From NCBI GenBank assembly GCA_965224105.1, contig CBDCYH010000001.1:992001-1056000 (forward strand): DNA of 64,000 nt, written 5' to 3'. Below the pieces are notes generated by a model. The model did not search any database, was not told where the DNA came from, and worked only from the letters and a program-made list of their open reading frames with translations. A program made the translations under genes and the position numbers. Source of the stretch: CBDCYH01 sp965224105 (lineage in GTDB: Bacteria; Bacteroidota; Rhodothermia; Rhodothermales; JABDKH01). This document shows, piece after piece, positions 50,897-60,012 of the stretch; the stretch's first letter is position 1; every line of letters starts with the position of its first letter.

Positions 50897-51259
50897 TCAG
50901 ACCTCGACGGTAAGCGGGTGGTCTTTCAGATTACCAGTGTTTAGCGTCCCGGCTGGTTCAAAAAGCAAAACCGTTACGGGTTCGTCGGTAATGGGTCGGT
51001 GCTCTACACCTCGGGGGACAACTATAAATTGACCCGGTCGAATAACCTTCTCCCCACCTCTAAATTGAATACGAAGCGTGCCGTCGATAGGCATGAAAAG
51101 TTCGTCCTCATCTTCGTGATGATGCCACACAAACTCGCCATCCAGTTTCCCGAGTTTAACGTGCTGACCATTTAGTGAGGAAAGAACGACTGGGTGCCAG
51201 GGTTCCTCGATTTTTGCAGCTTCATTTTCAATATCCACAACGTGTATTTCCTTTGACAT
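50897..51259 (-). CDS. Small cupin-domain protein
   Basis: 120 residues with a single cupin fold: motif 1 GEFVWHHHEDEDELFMPIDGTL (metal-binding His-His-Glu) and motif 2 PGQFIVVPRGVEHRPITDE (His). No attached domain. It may be a sensor or isomerase subunit; neighbours give no hint. It follows the AlkD-like gene on the same strand by 21 bases. Confidence 0.9.
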   Translation of the reverse strand: MSKEIHVVDIENEAAKIEEPWHPVVLSSLNGQHVKLGKLDGEFVWHHHEDEDELFMPIDGTLRIQFRGGEKVIRPGQFIVVPRGVEHRPITDEPVTVLLFEPAGTLNTGNLKDHPLTVEV

Positions 51260-51280
51260 AGTAGATCGATTGTCGGGTTG

Positions 51281-51985
51281 TTAGTAAGCATGACCGCTGT
51301 TTTGGGACTTGAGCCATTTGAGGCCCTCCCGTTTACTAAGCGGAGCCAGGTCGTTGTCATCGATAAACTCAACGACCGCTTCGGGTTCAGTTTTGGACAG
51401 CTGCCGCAATGCCCAACCGATGGCTTTCTGCAGGAAAAACTCTTTTGAGTCGGCGCATTCGACACAGGCCGCGAGCAGAAATTCGATGTCAGTCTTCTTC
51501 CCGTACTTGAGCTGATGGATGATGGCGACTCGCTTTCGCCACATGTTTTCATCAGCAAGCAACGTCTCTGGAACGGTTGACCGGAGCTCGGGATAGTGAA
51601 GCAAGTGTGCGCCGACACAGTTTGTCGCAAGCGCGTCTACCGTGTCCCACCACGACTTCGTAGTAACAAGCTGGTCGTAGAACTTCCAACGATCGAGTGG
51701 ACCGCGTTTTACCTCGTGTCTGAGGATATCCACGGCTAGATATTGGCACTCACGGCACTCGGCGTCAAAAAGAATGGAGGCAAACTCTTCGATTTGATCG
51801 CTCGGAGGATAGCCGTCCCGTTCGAGAATCCGCTTTTGCAGGGCATTTCGTTCTGGGCGCTTAATCCCATAGAAGGGGAACCGGTTTTTCATGTACGCCG
51901 CCATTGGTGTTGCCAAAGCAGGGTTCGCGGCGCCCTCGAATGCTGTGATAAACGCCTGTGCTCGTTTGGCGGCTGAAGGGTTCAT
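51281..51985 (-). CDS. AlkD-like DNA alkylation repair protein
   Basis: 234 residues of HEAT-like repeats. Signature segments: FYGIKRPERNALQKRIL, EFASILFDAECRECQYLAVDIL, WWDTVDALATNCVGAHL and EFFLQKAIGWALRQLSKTEPEAV, all typical of AlkC/AlkD glycosylases that remove alkylated purines. The length is usual. It is divergent from the DUF5916 gene, with no cotranscribed DNA-repair genes besides the cupin gene. Confidence 0.92.
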   Translation of the reverse strand: MNPSAAKRAQAFITAFEGAANPALATPMAAYMKNRFPFYGIKRPERNALQKRILERDGYPPSDQIEEFASILFDAECRECQYLAVDILRHEVKRGPLDRWKFYDQLVTTKSWWDTVDALATNCVGAHLLHYPELRSTVPETLLADENMWRKRVAIIHQLKYGKKTDIEFLLAACVECADSKEFFLQKAIGWALRQLSKTEPEAVVEFIDDNDLAPLSKREGLKWLKSQNSGHAY

Positions 51986-52109
51986 TTGGTCGGATTGATT
52001 GCTTTCTGGACCAGAATTGGAATAATAGTAATCATCCCTGTAACTATTTGGTTGTGCCTCCCGTAAGTACTGCTAATTATATAGCACTCCATCGACCGTA
52101 GTAGTTTCA

Positions 52110-54383
52110 ATGGTGAGATCCACTCTTTTCCTGGCTGTTGCCCTGCTGATGCAGCCTTCTGTCGCCTTCAGCCAATCCGACGCCAACGGTACTTTCACGC
52201 CGAATATCAAGCCATCGTTGTCGATTCCCGAGGCGGACGGCGCCATCAAGATTGACGGAGAGCGAACGGAGGCGGCATGGGCAAACGCTGCGGTAGCCCG
52301 CAACTTCTCGGAAAACTTCCCCGACATCCAGGCAAAACCGCCCATCGATATCACAGTCTACACAACGTACGACAAGGAAAACCTGTACATCTTTTATGAG
52401 ATTGTCGATGACCCGCGCTCTATTCGAGCCAACCTTTCTGATCGCGACAACATCTGGCAAGACGACTACGTGGGGATGCTTCTCGATCCAAACAGAGACG
52501 GCACGTATCAGTACTTCATCGCCGCAAACCCTTTCGGCATCCAGGGTGATACGCGCATAGCAAGAGGGGGCGAAGACCTCTCGTTCGATCTGATTTTTTA
52601 CTCTGCCGGAAAGATTACGAGCAGCGGCTACCAGGTTGAGTTTTCCATCCCTTTCAAAAGCCTTCGGTTTCCGCAGGCCGAAGAACAATTGTGGGCAGCT
52701 ACATTCTGGATCACCCACCCGCGAGATTCCCGGAATACATACACGTGGGCTTCCATTAGCCCGGATGATCCATGCTTCCCGTGTCAATTTGGAGAGCTCC
52801 GCGGTATCCGCGGGATAAAGGCCGGAAAGAATCTGGAGTTTCTTCCAACGCTTACGGGCACGCAATCTGGATCGCTGGTCGACTTCGACAATCCTTCCGA
52901 GGGGTTCGACAACAGCCGGATAAAATTCGAGCCGTCCCTGAATGTCAAGTACGGAATTACGTCTGAGTTGACCACAGATCTGACTATCAATCCGGATTTT
53001 TCCCAGATTGAATCGGACGCGGCGCAGATCGACGTCAACTCAACGTTTGCGCTGTTTTTCCCTGAGCGCAGACCATTCTTCCAGGAGGGAAGTGATCTAT
53101 TCAGGACGTTTGTTAACTCGGTTTACACGCGATCGATCAACGACCCGATTGCCGCGGCAAAAGTCACCGGGCGTTTCGGGCGGACCAGCATCGGGTACAT
53201 CAACGGCAGGGACAACACGTCTGCCATGCTCCTTCCGTTTGAGGAGGGCAGCCGTGTGCTCGGAGACGTGGGCAAGAGCTTCACCAATATCGTTAGAGCA
53301 CAACACAACTTTCCTGACAACTCCTACATCGGTGCACTTGTGACCGACAGGAGGCTAGACGAAGGCGGAGCGGGATCAACGTTTGGCGTAGACGGAGTGT
53401 ATCGATTCCTTAAATATTATCAGGTCGAAGCACAGCTTGTTGCGAGTCGAACGGCGGAACCGACGGATTCCGTTTTGTCCGAGCAACTTGGTGACAGATT
53501 ATTTGCGAACGACAAACACACGGCCGCGCTTGATGGCGAGACCTTTGGAGGCCTTGCTGGCTACTTTTCCGTTGAAAGAAGCAGCCGGCACTGGAATTTT
53601 GACATAGACTACTGGACAACCAGTCCATCTTTCCGGGCTGAGAATGGTTTTGTGACGAGGAATAACTCACACGAAATACGGGTTGGGCAGCAATACGTGT
53701 TCTATCCCAAGTCCAAGTACATTGATCGCATCCAACCGAATCTTTCGGGCTCGTACATTTGGAACTATGACGGATTGCGCAAGGACAAGTGGATCTCCCA
53801 GGAAGTATTCATCGCACTAAAGGGGCAAACGAATATTTTCGCCTTCCAGGCTTTCAGTCAGGAGCGATTCCGGGGAGTCGACTTCCATGGCATCAGGAGG
53901 TTATTTGTCAATTTCAACTCCAATTTCAGCGAGCAGCTGCGACTGGGCTTTTCGGTAACGACGGGGACGGCAATTGCGCGTAATCTGGAAACGCCTGAGC
54001 TCGGGAATCAATTCGAGTTCAGAGTCAATGGTACTTTACGGCCTACGCAGCGTCTGTCTGTGCAACCCTCGATCAACTATTCGCGTCTTCGCGACCGGGA
54101 GACCGGTGACAATTATTTCTCCGGTTACGTCGGACGTGCCAGGACCAACTACCAGTTCAGCCGAAGGTTATTTGCGCGCGTCATCGTGCAGTACAATGAC
54201 TTCTCTGATCGGCTGGAGATCGATCCGCTTGTGACGTATAAGATCAATCCGTTTACCGCCATCTTTGTTGGGTCGACGCACGACGTGAACAAGCTTACGA
54301 CGGCAGCGGCTCCGGGCAGTCCGGAGTTCTATCACACGGATAGGCAATTCTTCTTCAAGCTGCAGTACTTGTTTAGGAGATAG
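52110..54383 (+). CDS. DUF5916-type outer-membrane protein with CBM9-like N-terminus
   Basis: 757 residues with a signal peptide (LFLAVALLMQPSVAFSQ). The N-terminal domain (about 30-220) resembles CBM9 (IPEADGAIKIDGERTEAAWANA ... YTTYDKENLYIFYEIVDDP), and the rest is a barrel of the DUF5916 family (DLTINPDFSQIESDAAQIDVNSTFALFFPERRPFFQEGSDLF). It ends with an aromatic strand and FKLQYLFRR, the usual barrel C-terminus. It is a single-gene unit with a strong terminator. Substrate unknown, possibly a surface polysaccharide. Confidence 0.92.
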   Translation: MVRSTLFLAVALLMQPSVAFSQSDANGTFTPNIKPSLSIPEADGAIKIDGERTEAAWANAAVARNFSENFPDIQAKPPIDITVYTTYDKENLYIFYEIVDDPRSIRANLSDRDNIWQDDYVGMLLDPNRDGTYQYFIAANPFGIQGDTRIARGGEDLSFDLIFYSAGKITSSGYQVEFSIPFKSLRFPQAEEQLWAATFWITHPRDSRNTYTWASISPDDPCFPCQFGELRGIRGIKAGKNLEFLPTLTGTQSGSLVDFDNPSEGFDNSRIKFEPSLNVKYGITSELTTDLTINPDFSQIESDAAQIDVNSTFALFFPERRPFFQEGSDLFRTFVNSVYTRSINDPIAAAKVTGRFGRTSIGYINGRDNTSAMLLPFEEGSRVLGDVGKSFTNIVRAQHNFPDNSYIGALVTDRRLDEGGAGSTFGVDGVYRFLKYYQVEAQLVASRTAEPTDSVLSEQLGDRLFANDKHTAALDGETFGGLAGYFSVERSSRHWNFDIDYWTTSPSFRAENGFVTRNNSHEIRVGQQYVFYPKSKYIDRIQPNLSGSYIWNYDGLRKDKWISQEVFIALKGQTNIFAFQAFSQERFRGVDFHGIRRLFVNFNSNFSEQLRLGFSVTTGTAIARNLETPELGNQFEFRVNGTLRPTQRLSVQPSINYSRLRDRETGDNYFSGYVGRARTNYQFSRRLFARVIVQYNDFSDRLEIDPLVTYKINPFTAIFVGSTHDVNKLTTAAAPGSPEFYHTDRQFFFKLQYLFRR

Positions 54384-54397
54384 GGTTACTTAGCAAG

Positions 54398-54454
54398 CCG
54401 GGGTTTGCGGGGGAGGACTAACCAACCTTCCGCGCAGACCCCGGTAATTTTTTT
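54398..54454 (+). terminator. Rho-independent terminator of the DUF5916 gene
   Basis: CCGGGGTTTGCG (54398-54409) pairs with CGCAGACCCCGG (54433-54444) in a 12-bp stem with one G-U pair, followed by TAATTTTTTT. Confidence 0.9.
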
Positions 54455-54503
54455 GCTGAGTAAAATTGCGAACAACGGAAGGTCGAGCCTCCCCTTCCGT
54501 CAC

Positions 54504-54926
54504 CTAATTGGACGTTACAATCGGCTGCGTCCGGTGTGAGCGGAGACGGATGTTTTGGTCGGACGCAAGGTATCGCCGTCGCACCTTGAATTGACTCCGT
54601 TCACGTCGTTGGCGCTCGGACCGTGTAATGGTTACAGGGCGATTAATATCCCGCAGTCTAACCTGGCCGGCCCTCCGGATATTCCGATCGTTTCGATTCC
54701 GTTGCAGTACCTGCCGTCTGGTTGTGGCGGTCTGCCCGGGCGAGATATTTCGAAGGCGGTGTTTTTGCAAGCGGTTCGTACGCATCCGAAGCCGCGACGC
54801 GGATTGACTTGGTCCGTACTTGCCTACTCCAAATCTGCTTACCTGCTGTTTGGCCGTCTGTGCTCTTGTCTCTGGAGGTGAGGAGACGCAGAGCATCAGC
54901 ACGGCCAGGATAATCCCTGTGCGCAT
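54504..54926 (-). CDS. Arginine-rich exported protein, unknown
   Basis: 140 residues with an N-terminal signal (GIILAVLMLCVSSPPETRAQ). The mature 118 residues hold about 28 Arg and only about five acidic residues, with short RRR/RxR clusters and few hydrophobic residues, so it looks intrinsically disordered. No homologue was recognised. The start codon has only a weak ribosome-binding site, so the assignment stays tentative. An overlapping plus-strand reading of similar length lacks a signal peptide and was not preferred. Confidence 0.55.
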   Translation of the reverse strand: MRTGIILAVLMLCVSSPPETRAQTAKQQVSRFGVGKYGPSQSASRLRMRTNRLQKHRLRNISPGQTATTRRQVLQRNRNDRNIRRAGQVRLRDINRPVTITRSERQRRERSQFKVRRRYLASDQNIRLRSHRTQPIVTSN

Positions 54927-55238
54927 GTTTATCTACCACGATATATTACTACTCCCCACCATCCAATGATGATGCCAACGGCCCTGCGTTCGGTTTTGGC
55001 AGTCTCTGGTTACGGCTGATGAGTTTTCCGGACAGGTTAGTCTCAGTCTGAGACGATTAGCGCGATGGGTTGGTGATGATATTGCGACCAAAGCCGATGG
55101 CAGGGGTGCTAATCCAATCTCCGCACGATGCGAGAACAGCTAGCTGTGCAGCGGTAACTAATTGACTTGTTTATCGCCAACGACCTAGCTAACATATTTC
55201 GAGTCCATTGACACGTCATTAAGGATTGTTGCATACTG
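54927..55238. other. Intergenic region with a short palindrome
   Basis: A 312-base gap between divergent genes. GTCTCAG-T-CTGAGAC (55040-55054) is a perfect 7-bp inverted repeat around one base. A TTGACA at 55208 is followed 18 bases later by CATACT, but the implied start would fall inside the next ORF, so no promoter is claimed. Nothing else is supported here. Confidence 0.4.
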
Positions 55239-55940
55239 ATGAAGAAACTGGGGCTGGTTCTCATGTGCGCTTTAGCGTTTGTCCTGTTGTCATGTGACGC
55301 AACATCACCCATAGAGCCAGACCCCGATCCTAAACCTGATCCAGAACCGCTACAAGACGGAATTTGGCCTCTTCGCGTCGGGGCATCGTGGACCTATAAG
55401 CGTGTAACGCCAGGCTTCCCAAAAGTGGATACCATCAAGTTTGTCGTCCCCCGAAAATTTGTCTCGAAACAGACGGGGGAGGAGTCATATTTTATCCACC
55501 GGTACGACAACGGATTTATTCGCGACACGACATATCAGTGGACATGGTCCAATCGGAACGATGGTTTGTATCAAACTGCTATTCTATCTGCTTCAGATAC
55601 TATGGACGTTTCAATGAATCATCGCCCTTATCCTGCGACCCTTGGTACTGTCGGAGGAGATATCTTCGTTTCATTCGAAACAGAAAAAATAACACCGGTC
55701 GACACGCTACTCTCACCGCTAATCTCGACTAATGAGACATTAGAAACACCCGCCGGTAGTTTCACAACGTATGTCTATCGAACGGTTCTTCCAAAGCATC
55801 CCCAAACGAACTTCGGAAAGATTCTGCGTGCATATCTCGCTCCACACGTTGGAGTAGTCGGATGGCAAATTTATTCGGAAGCCGATACGACTGTTCTGGA
55901 TGACGATGTCCGATTGCTAGTTTATGACCTGCTTGATTAA
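55239..55940 (+). CDS. Lipoprotein with Asp/Pro linker, unknown
   Basis: 233 residues with a lipobox (LALAFVLLSCDAT; Cys at about 19), then a DPDPKPDPEP linker and a beta-rich domain containing WPLRVGASWTYKRV and a final DVRLLVYDLLD strand. Similar domains occur in surface lipoproteins of Bacteroidota and Rhodothermota, but no named family was recognised. AAGGA lies 13 bases before the ATG. Confidence 0.8.
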   Translation: MKKLGLVLMCALAFVLLSCDATSPIEPDPDPKPDPEPLQDGIWPLRVGASWTYKRVTPGFPKVDTIKFVVPRKFVSKQTGEESYFIHRYDNGFIRDTTYQWTWSNRNDGLYQTAILSASDTMDVSMNHRPYPATLGTVGGDIFVSFETEKITPVDTLLSPLISTNETLETPAGSFTTYVYRTVLPKHPQTNFGKILRAYLAPHVGVVGWQIYSEADTTVLDDDVRLLVYDLLD

Positions 55941-55953
55941 ACCCCGACCTTCG

Positions 55954-56634
55954 CTACGCCGTGAGCTTTCTGAGTTGCTCGAGCGCGACTAGATTATTGT
56001 CGATCAGGGTGTTATTGCTTTGCCGAACAGATGTATACTTCTTTTCAAGAGGCGACGTGCGTCCACCACACCCCTCACAATAATATTTCCGATCAAGGAA
56101 ATTTTCGATTGTTTCCTGCGCGCGGGATGCACTTAAGGAAATCTTGTCGCTATCCCAATGACCCTCGAGAGCATCCAGTCCCTTAGTGATCATCACTCCA
56201 TCTGGTGTGCGATGCAGAAGTGCCATCTCCATGTAGTAGGCAATTGCGTCGAGTTCGTCTCTATCAATTTTCGTGTCTCTGAGAAGAAAGCCCTTGAGTA
56301 TCAGACTTGCTGCCGCTTGCTGCCTAATGTAGTCGGGTACATCTGACGGGGCTGACGGCTGCCGTCGCAGTTCTCGATCAGCTACTTTCCAATCCACCGT
56401 TCCCTCGACGATGCTGCGATACTTAAAAACAAGTTTGCCATTCCGTTTGACAGCCTCCAGATCCAGCTCCATTGTTTCGTTTGCAAAGAATGCAGGGCTT
56501 GGTGTAATAATGTTTCCTATTCGCGTGATCCGAACTGAAACTTCCTCTTCCTGGAGCGGATCGTCTGCATGGCACCCGACAATCGTGATGAGCATCGCGA
56601 CAATCGCTGCGCGGCGCGAAAAATTTTTCATCAT
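55954..56634 (-). CDS. Lipoprotein-like protein with a C-terminal CxxC, unknown
   Basis: 226 residues from the ATG at 56634 (56631 is alternative). A lipobox (IVAMLITIVGCHADD) is followed by mostly helical sequence and YYCEGCGGRTS (CxxC near residue 190). A longer in-frame start at 56682 adds 16 polar residues before the signal and was not used. No known domain is recognised. It is convergent with the lipoprotein ending at 55940. Confidence 0.75.
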   Translation of the reverse strand: MMKNFSRRAAIVAMLITIVGCHADDPLQEEEVSVRITRIGNIITPSPAFFANETMELDLEAVKRNGKLVFKYRSIVEGTVDWKVADRELRRQPSAPSDVPDYIRQQAAASLILKGFLLRDTKIDRDELDAIAYYMEMALLHRTPDGVMITKGLDALEGHWDSDKISLSASRAQETIENFLDRKYYCEGCGGRTSPLEKKYTSVRQSNNTLIDNNLVALEQLRKLTA

Positions 56635-56700
56635 ATTTCTAGAAGTTTTTTTTGACCGTATTTCCTCCACCTGCAGAACCAAATTCGTCCCGTCTAGAAC

Positions 56701-56931
56701 TCACGTCGACGACTGGCGTGACCTTCTCAGAACTACTCCAGCCGACAAAAGCAGTATTCCGATTCCAACCGGTAGCCAATCGATTGCCTCATCAGAAACA
56801 AAACTAACAAGTCCGGCGAGGATTGACAGACAGCCTGCGACTAGCAGTGCCGTTGCCGCCCATTTTGGGAGATGTTCCATATTGCCCAGCGCAATTTCGA
56901 ATGCGTTTATCGTTTCACGTTTGGCCGTCAC
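56701..56931 (-). CDS. Small two-helix membrane protein, unknown
   Basis: 76 residues with a short polar N-terminus, two hydrophobic helices (WAATALLVAGCLSILAGLVSFV; WLPVGIGILLLSAGVVL) and a basic tail (RRSRQSST). Start is GTG at 56931. It lies 67 bases upstream of the CxxC lipoprotein on the same strand, so they may be cotranscribed. A terminator-like hairpin lies upstream at 57007-57046. Confidence 0.6.
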   Translation of the reverse strand: MTAKRETINAFEIALGNMEHLPKWAATALLVAGCLSILAGLVSFVSDEAIDWLPVGIGILLLSAGVVLRRSRQSST

Positions 56932-57006
56932 GTGGCCGCACCGATATCATTATACAAAGCCTGGGCTGGATTGGCCAGATCAAATGGTTTCTGCCGCCAA
57001 AACCGC

Positions 57007-57046
57007 AAAAAGGGAGAACCCCAAATGGAGCCCTCCCCTTTCGCTT
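57007..57046 (-). terminator. Terminator of the DUF5666-repeat gene
   Basis: AAAGGGGAGGGCTCC and GGGGTTCTCCCTTT (minus-strand reading) pair imperfectly around a short loop, and TTTTTGCGGTTTT follows. It starts about 30 bases after the stop codon at 57075. Confidence 0.65.
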
Positions 57047-57074
57047 TTCACCTCGCCAGATGAACTTGATGAAC

Positions 57075-59831
57075 CTACTTTAGCAGCGTCATGGCTTTCG
57101 TTTCAACAAACGAGCCTACCTGTACTTTGTAGAAGTAAGTGCCACTTGCAACGACATTTCCGTTGGCATCCCTGGAATCCCAGGTGTACACATGCACTCC
57201 GGCAGACAGCGGAGCACTCTCGAGCGTGCGCACCAGCCTGCCCATCGTGTCGTAGACCGATAAAGTTGTTACCTGGCCGTCAGCAGCGGCAGTCAGCTCA
57301 AACTCAATCGTCGTTGTTGGATTGAACGGATTCGGATAATTTGACTGGAGCGTTACCGATTTTGGCAGATCGGCTGCTGGATCATCGACACTAACCGAAC
57401 CAGCCGACTCGAAGATTTTCACTTTGGAAACCTGAACAGTTCCGTCTTCAGCAGTCGTTCCTCTAATCTCGCAGTACATGGAATCCTTAAGCGCCGAACT
57501 GTCAAGAATTTTTCCATCCTCGCCGATTACGAGCGCATCAGCCATCACATGATAGTTTGCACCAAGCACCTGAATTACACCATCACCGGCGATGGCAATA
57601 CTTCCGGACGAAAGGATTACATCTTGAACTTCGATACGCTTGGCAAGCCTTGTTCCATCCGGCTGGCCGATCGCGCCCAACAAAACGGTTTGTCCTGGCT
57701 CAAGCATCGACAAGTCAACCTCGTTGCGCGCCAGATCAAATATCTTTGTCGTGTTGTCAACGAAGAAGTATATACCCAGTACGGTAATCGTGTTGGCTCC
57801 GACCTCTTCAACCGGTCCGAGGACTTTGATGTTGTTCACTCCGGACGACAGAGCCTGGATATGCAGGGCGATTAGTTCACCGCCCGCCATCAGCTCTCCG
57901 CGAAGTGCAACGGACTGTCCGACCCTTAAGGCGTCGAGCGTAATGACGGTTCCGTCGGCATTTCTAACTACCGAGTTCTCAAGCAGATGAAATGTTTGTC
58001 CAAGCACAACAAGGCTGCTATCACCGAGTGACTCCACGACACCTGCGACTCCGATTTCGTCCTCGATTCGAGGTAAGACTCGAATCTTTGTCGCCACGAA
58101 TCCGCCAGCTCCGTCTTGTCTAATCCACATTGCAACCAGAATGTCCTGCTCGAGGTCTTCAACACCAATGGGCTCACCATTCTTGTCGAGTATTTCTGTG
58201 TCGTCGACAATTGCAGCTTCGACACCGGCCACAACCAGCGCGTTGCTGGACAGTCGGTCGATGTAGCCAACGATTCGTTTTTGTCTTTCCTCGAGGAATT
58301 TCACCCGAACGGCATAATACGTTGGAGCCTCATCCGTATATCCGACGAAGGACACAACAAGAACTCGTACACGCTGCCCCACGGAGAGATCTGCGAACTC
58401 AACCGCGTTGCCATCTTCATCGACGAAGCGCGTGAACCTTGTCACATGGATCCTATTTCCGTTTAGCCCAAACGCGGCATCACCAATCGCGGTAACCCTG
58501 CCAGTAATCGTTCGGTATGCAACGGATGGACGGACGATAGTAATTTTGGTAGCTACAAAACTTCCATCCGCATTAAGGCCGGCTTCAACGATCACCGAAA
58601 GGCCAGGGATCAGTCGACCAAAGCTGACGTCGTGCCCGTCTTCTGTTTGAATTTCAGTGTCTTCGGTAACGAAGAACTTCGCATCCCCAACGACAATTAC
58701 CCTATCTCCAATTTCGCGGATTTCCCCGCGAACGACTACGTGGCTATCTTTGAGAACCACAATTTTCTTGGCCAGGAGTGTGTTGTCGGCCAATACGAGC
58801 GCAGCAATTCGGACCGCTTGACCTGGAGCGAGATCCCCGAACTCCAGCACGTCTCCTTCATTCGACAGGATGCGCGTATCGGCATTCACCGCAACCTTGC
58901 GGCCGAGCACGACGATACCGCGATCGAACAGTTCGTCAATCACACCGCGGAACTCAACAATTCCGCTTGGCCGGTCTTTGCGCTGAATGCATTTGGCAAA
59001 CAGAACGCCACTTGCGAACAACTCAGCCTCGATTTCCACAAGATCTCCCTTCTTCAGGTCGGCAAACCGAATCGGCGTGCCGTTCTTGTCCTTTATTTTA
59101 GTCCCGATGCTGACAAGAAAACGCCGACCGAGGACAGTAACGTAGTCATCTCCAATATCCTCGATCTCCCCCGTGACTTTTATTTCAAACGCATCCGCAT
59201 TCCGGAGGTCGATGCGATGTGCAATGAGTTCACCGGAGAATGAAAGGTGGAATCGGACTCGAACATGATCGCCTACCCCAAGGTCGGAGAACGGAATCTC
59301 GTTTTCGTTGGTGTCAAGTATTCGCGTATCATCGGTAACGAATATTTTTCGCGACAACACAACGAGGTATGTGTCGCCAATCTCCTGGATGGCGCCGCGA
59401 ATTTCAACCTCGACGGGAGCGATCTGTGTACCAATAGCAAACCTTCCGTCACCGCGAAATTCGTTTCCCTGACCATCTCCGAGTTTGACCTCGACGTAAA
59501 ACAGTTCTTCCAGCACGCTGTTTGTAGCGTTAGCCGCAAGGTAGATTGCACCAGTGTACGTTCCATCCAGGTTGTTGGTTAGATCGCTGCGGTACTCAAA
59601 TCCCAGATTCGACTTTATCCGTATTTCGTTCTCGTCCAGATCCGTGTAGTTGATGTCCGGTGCCTCGACGAGAATGAATAAGCTATCTCCGTATTGGAAG
59701 ATTGCGTCATCGGTTGAGAAGTCTGCGTTCCGTGAAAGGTGCAGTGACCCTTGGGCGAAGGCCGCAGCTGATGTACTGAGAAGCAATAGTACAAACAGCA
59801 GGGCGGCGCGAGCTGTACCTAAATTTGACAT
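57075..59831 (-). CDS. Large secreted protein with nine DUF5666-like repeats and a T9SS sorting domain
   Basis: 918 residues from the ATG at 59831, with a signal peptide (AALLFVLLLLSTSAAAFAQ). An N-terminal beta domain (about 30-140) is followed by nine tandem units of 67-78 residues (about 142-810). Each follows the plan 'xxxxGxIxxIGDxxxVVLGxxxxVxxxTxIxDxxGxxxxxxDLxxGxxVxVxxxxxxxGxxxAxxIxxx', the DUF5666 pattern. The last 97 residues start with SNYPNPFNPTTTIEFEL and end KAMTLLK, the type A T9SS sorting signal. The first ATG upstream (59885) lacks a signal at its start and was rejected. Probably a cell-surface or released adhesive or matrix protein. Confidence 0.9.
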   Translation of the reverse strand: MSNLGTARAALLFVLLLLSTSAAAFAQGSLHLSRNADFSTDDAIFQYGDSLFILVEAPDINYTDLDENEIRIKSNLGFEYRSDLTNNLDGTYTGAIYLAANATNSVLEELFYVEVKLGDGQGNEFRGDGRFAIGTQIAPVEVEIRGAIQEIGDTYLVVLSRKIFVTDDTRILDTNENEIPFSDLGVGDHVRVRFHLSFSGELIAHRIDLRNADAFEIKVTGEIEDIGDDYVTVLGRRFLVSIGTKIKDKNGTPIRFADLKKGDLVEIEAELFASGVLFAKCIQRKDRPSGIVEFRGVIDELFDRGIVVLGRKVAVNADTRILSNEGDVLEFGDLAPGQAVRIAALVLADNTLLAKKIVVLKDSHVVVRGEIREIGDRVIVVGDAKFFVTEDTEIQTEDGHDVSFGRLIPGLSVIVEAGLNADGSFVATKITIVRPSVAYRTITGRVTAIGDAAFGLNGNRIHVTRFTRFVDEDGNAVEFADLSVGQRVRVLVVSFVGYTDEAPTYYAVRVKFLEERQKRIVGYIDRLSSNALVVAGVEAAIVDDTEILDKNGEPIGVEDLEQDILVAMWIRQDGAGGFVATKIRVLPRIEDEIGVAGVVESLGDSSLVVLGQTFHLLENSVVRNADGTVITLDALRVGQSVALRGELMAGGELIALHIQALSSGVNNIKVLGPVEEVGANTITVLGIYFFVDNTTKIFDLARNEVDLSMLEPGQTVLLGAIGQPDGTRLAKRIEVQDVILSSGSIAIAGDGVIQVLGANYHVMADALVIGEDGKILDSSALKDSMYCEIRGTTAEDGTVQVSKVKIFESAGSVSVDDPAADLPKSVTLQSNYPNPFNPTTTIEFELTAAADGQVTTLSVYDTMGRLVRTLESAPLSAGVHVYTWDSRDANGNVVASGTYFYKVQVGSFVETKAMTLLK

Positions 59832-60012
59832 GGGTGTAAGAAATGTATTTTTGGATGCACCTGCTCTTTGCAAGGTGGATGCCATGTTTCAAAACGATAT
59901 TGGAATGGCGCGCATTCGCCGTTACGACACCGAATTTGAGGATCACCGGTTGAAAAATCTTTGGAACTGCGCAGACCTGCGCGATTTGTGCACAGGTTTG
60001 AAAGTCAGGGGT

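Noticed and set aside
54555..54881. 108-residue plus-strand frame opposite the arginine-rich protein
   Set aside because: It lacks a signal peptide or recognisable domain and overlaps a frame that has a signal peptide; considered a shadow.
55040..55160. TPP riboswitch suggested by CTGAGA and GGGGTGC
   Set aside because: The pieces appear in the wrong order and spacing and no thiamine gene follows.
55208..55237. TTGACA and CATACT boxes before the lipoprotein gene at 55239
   Set aside because: The implied start site falls inside the coding region.
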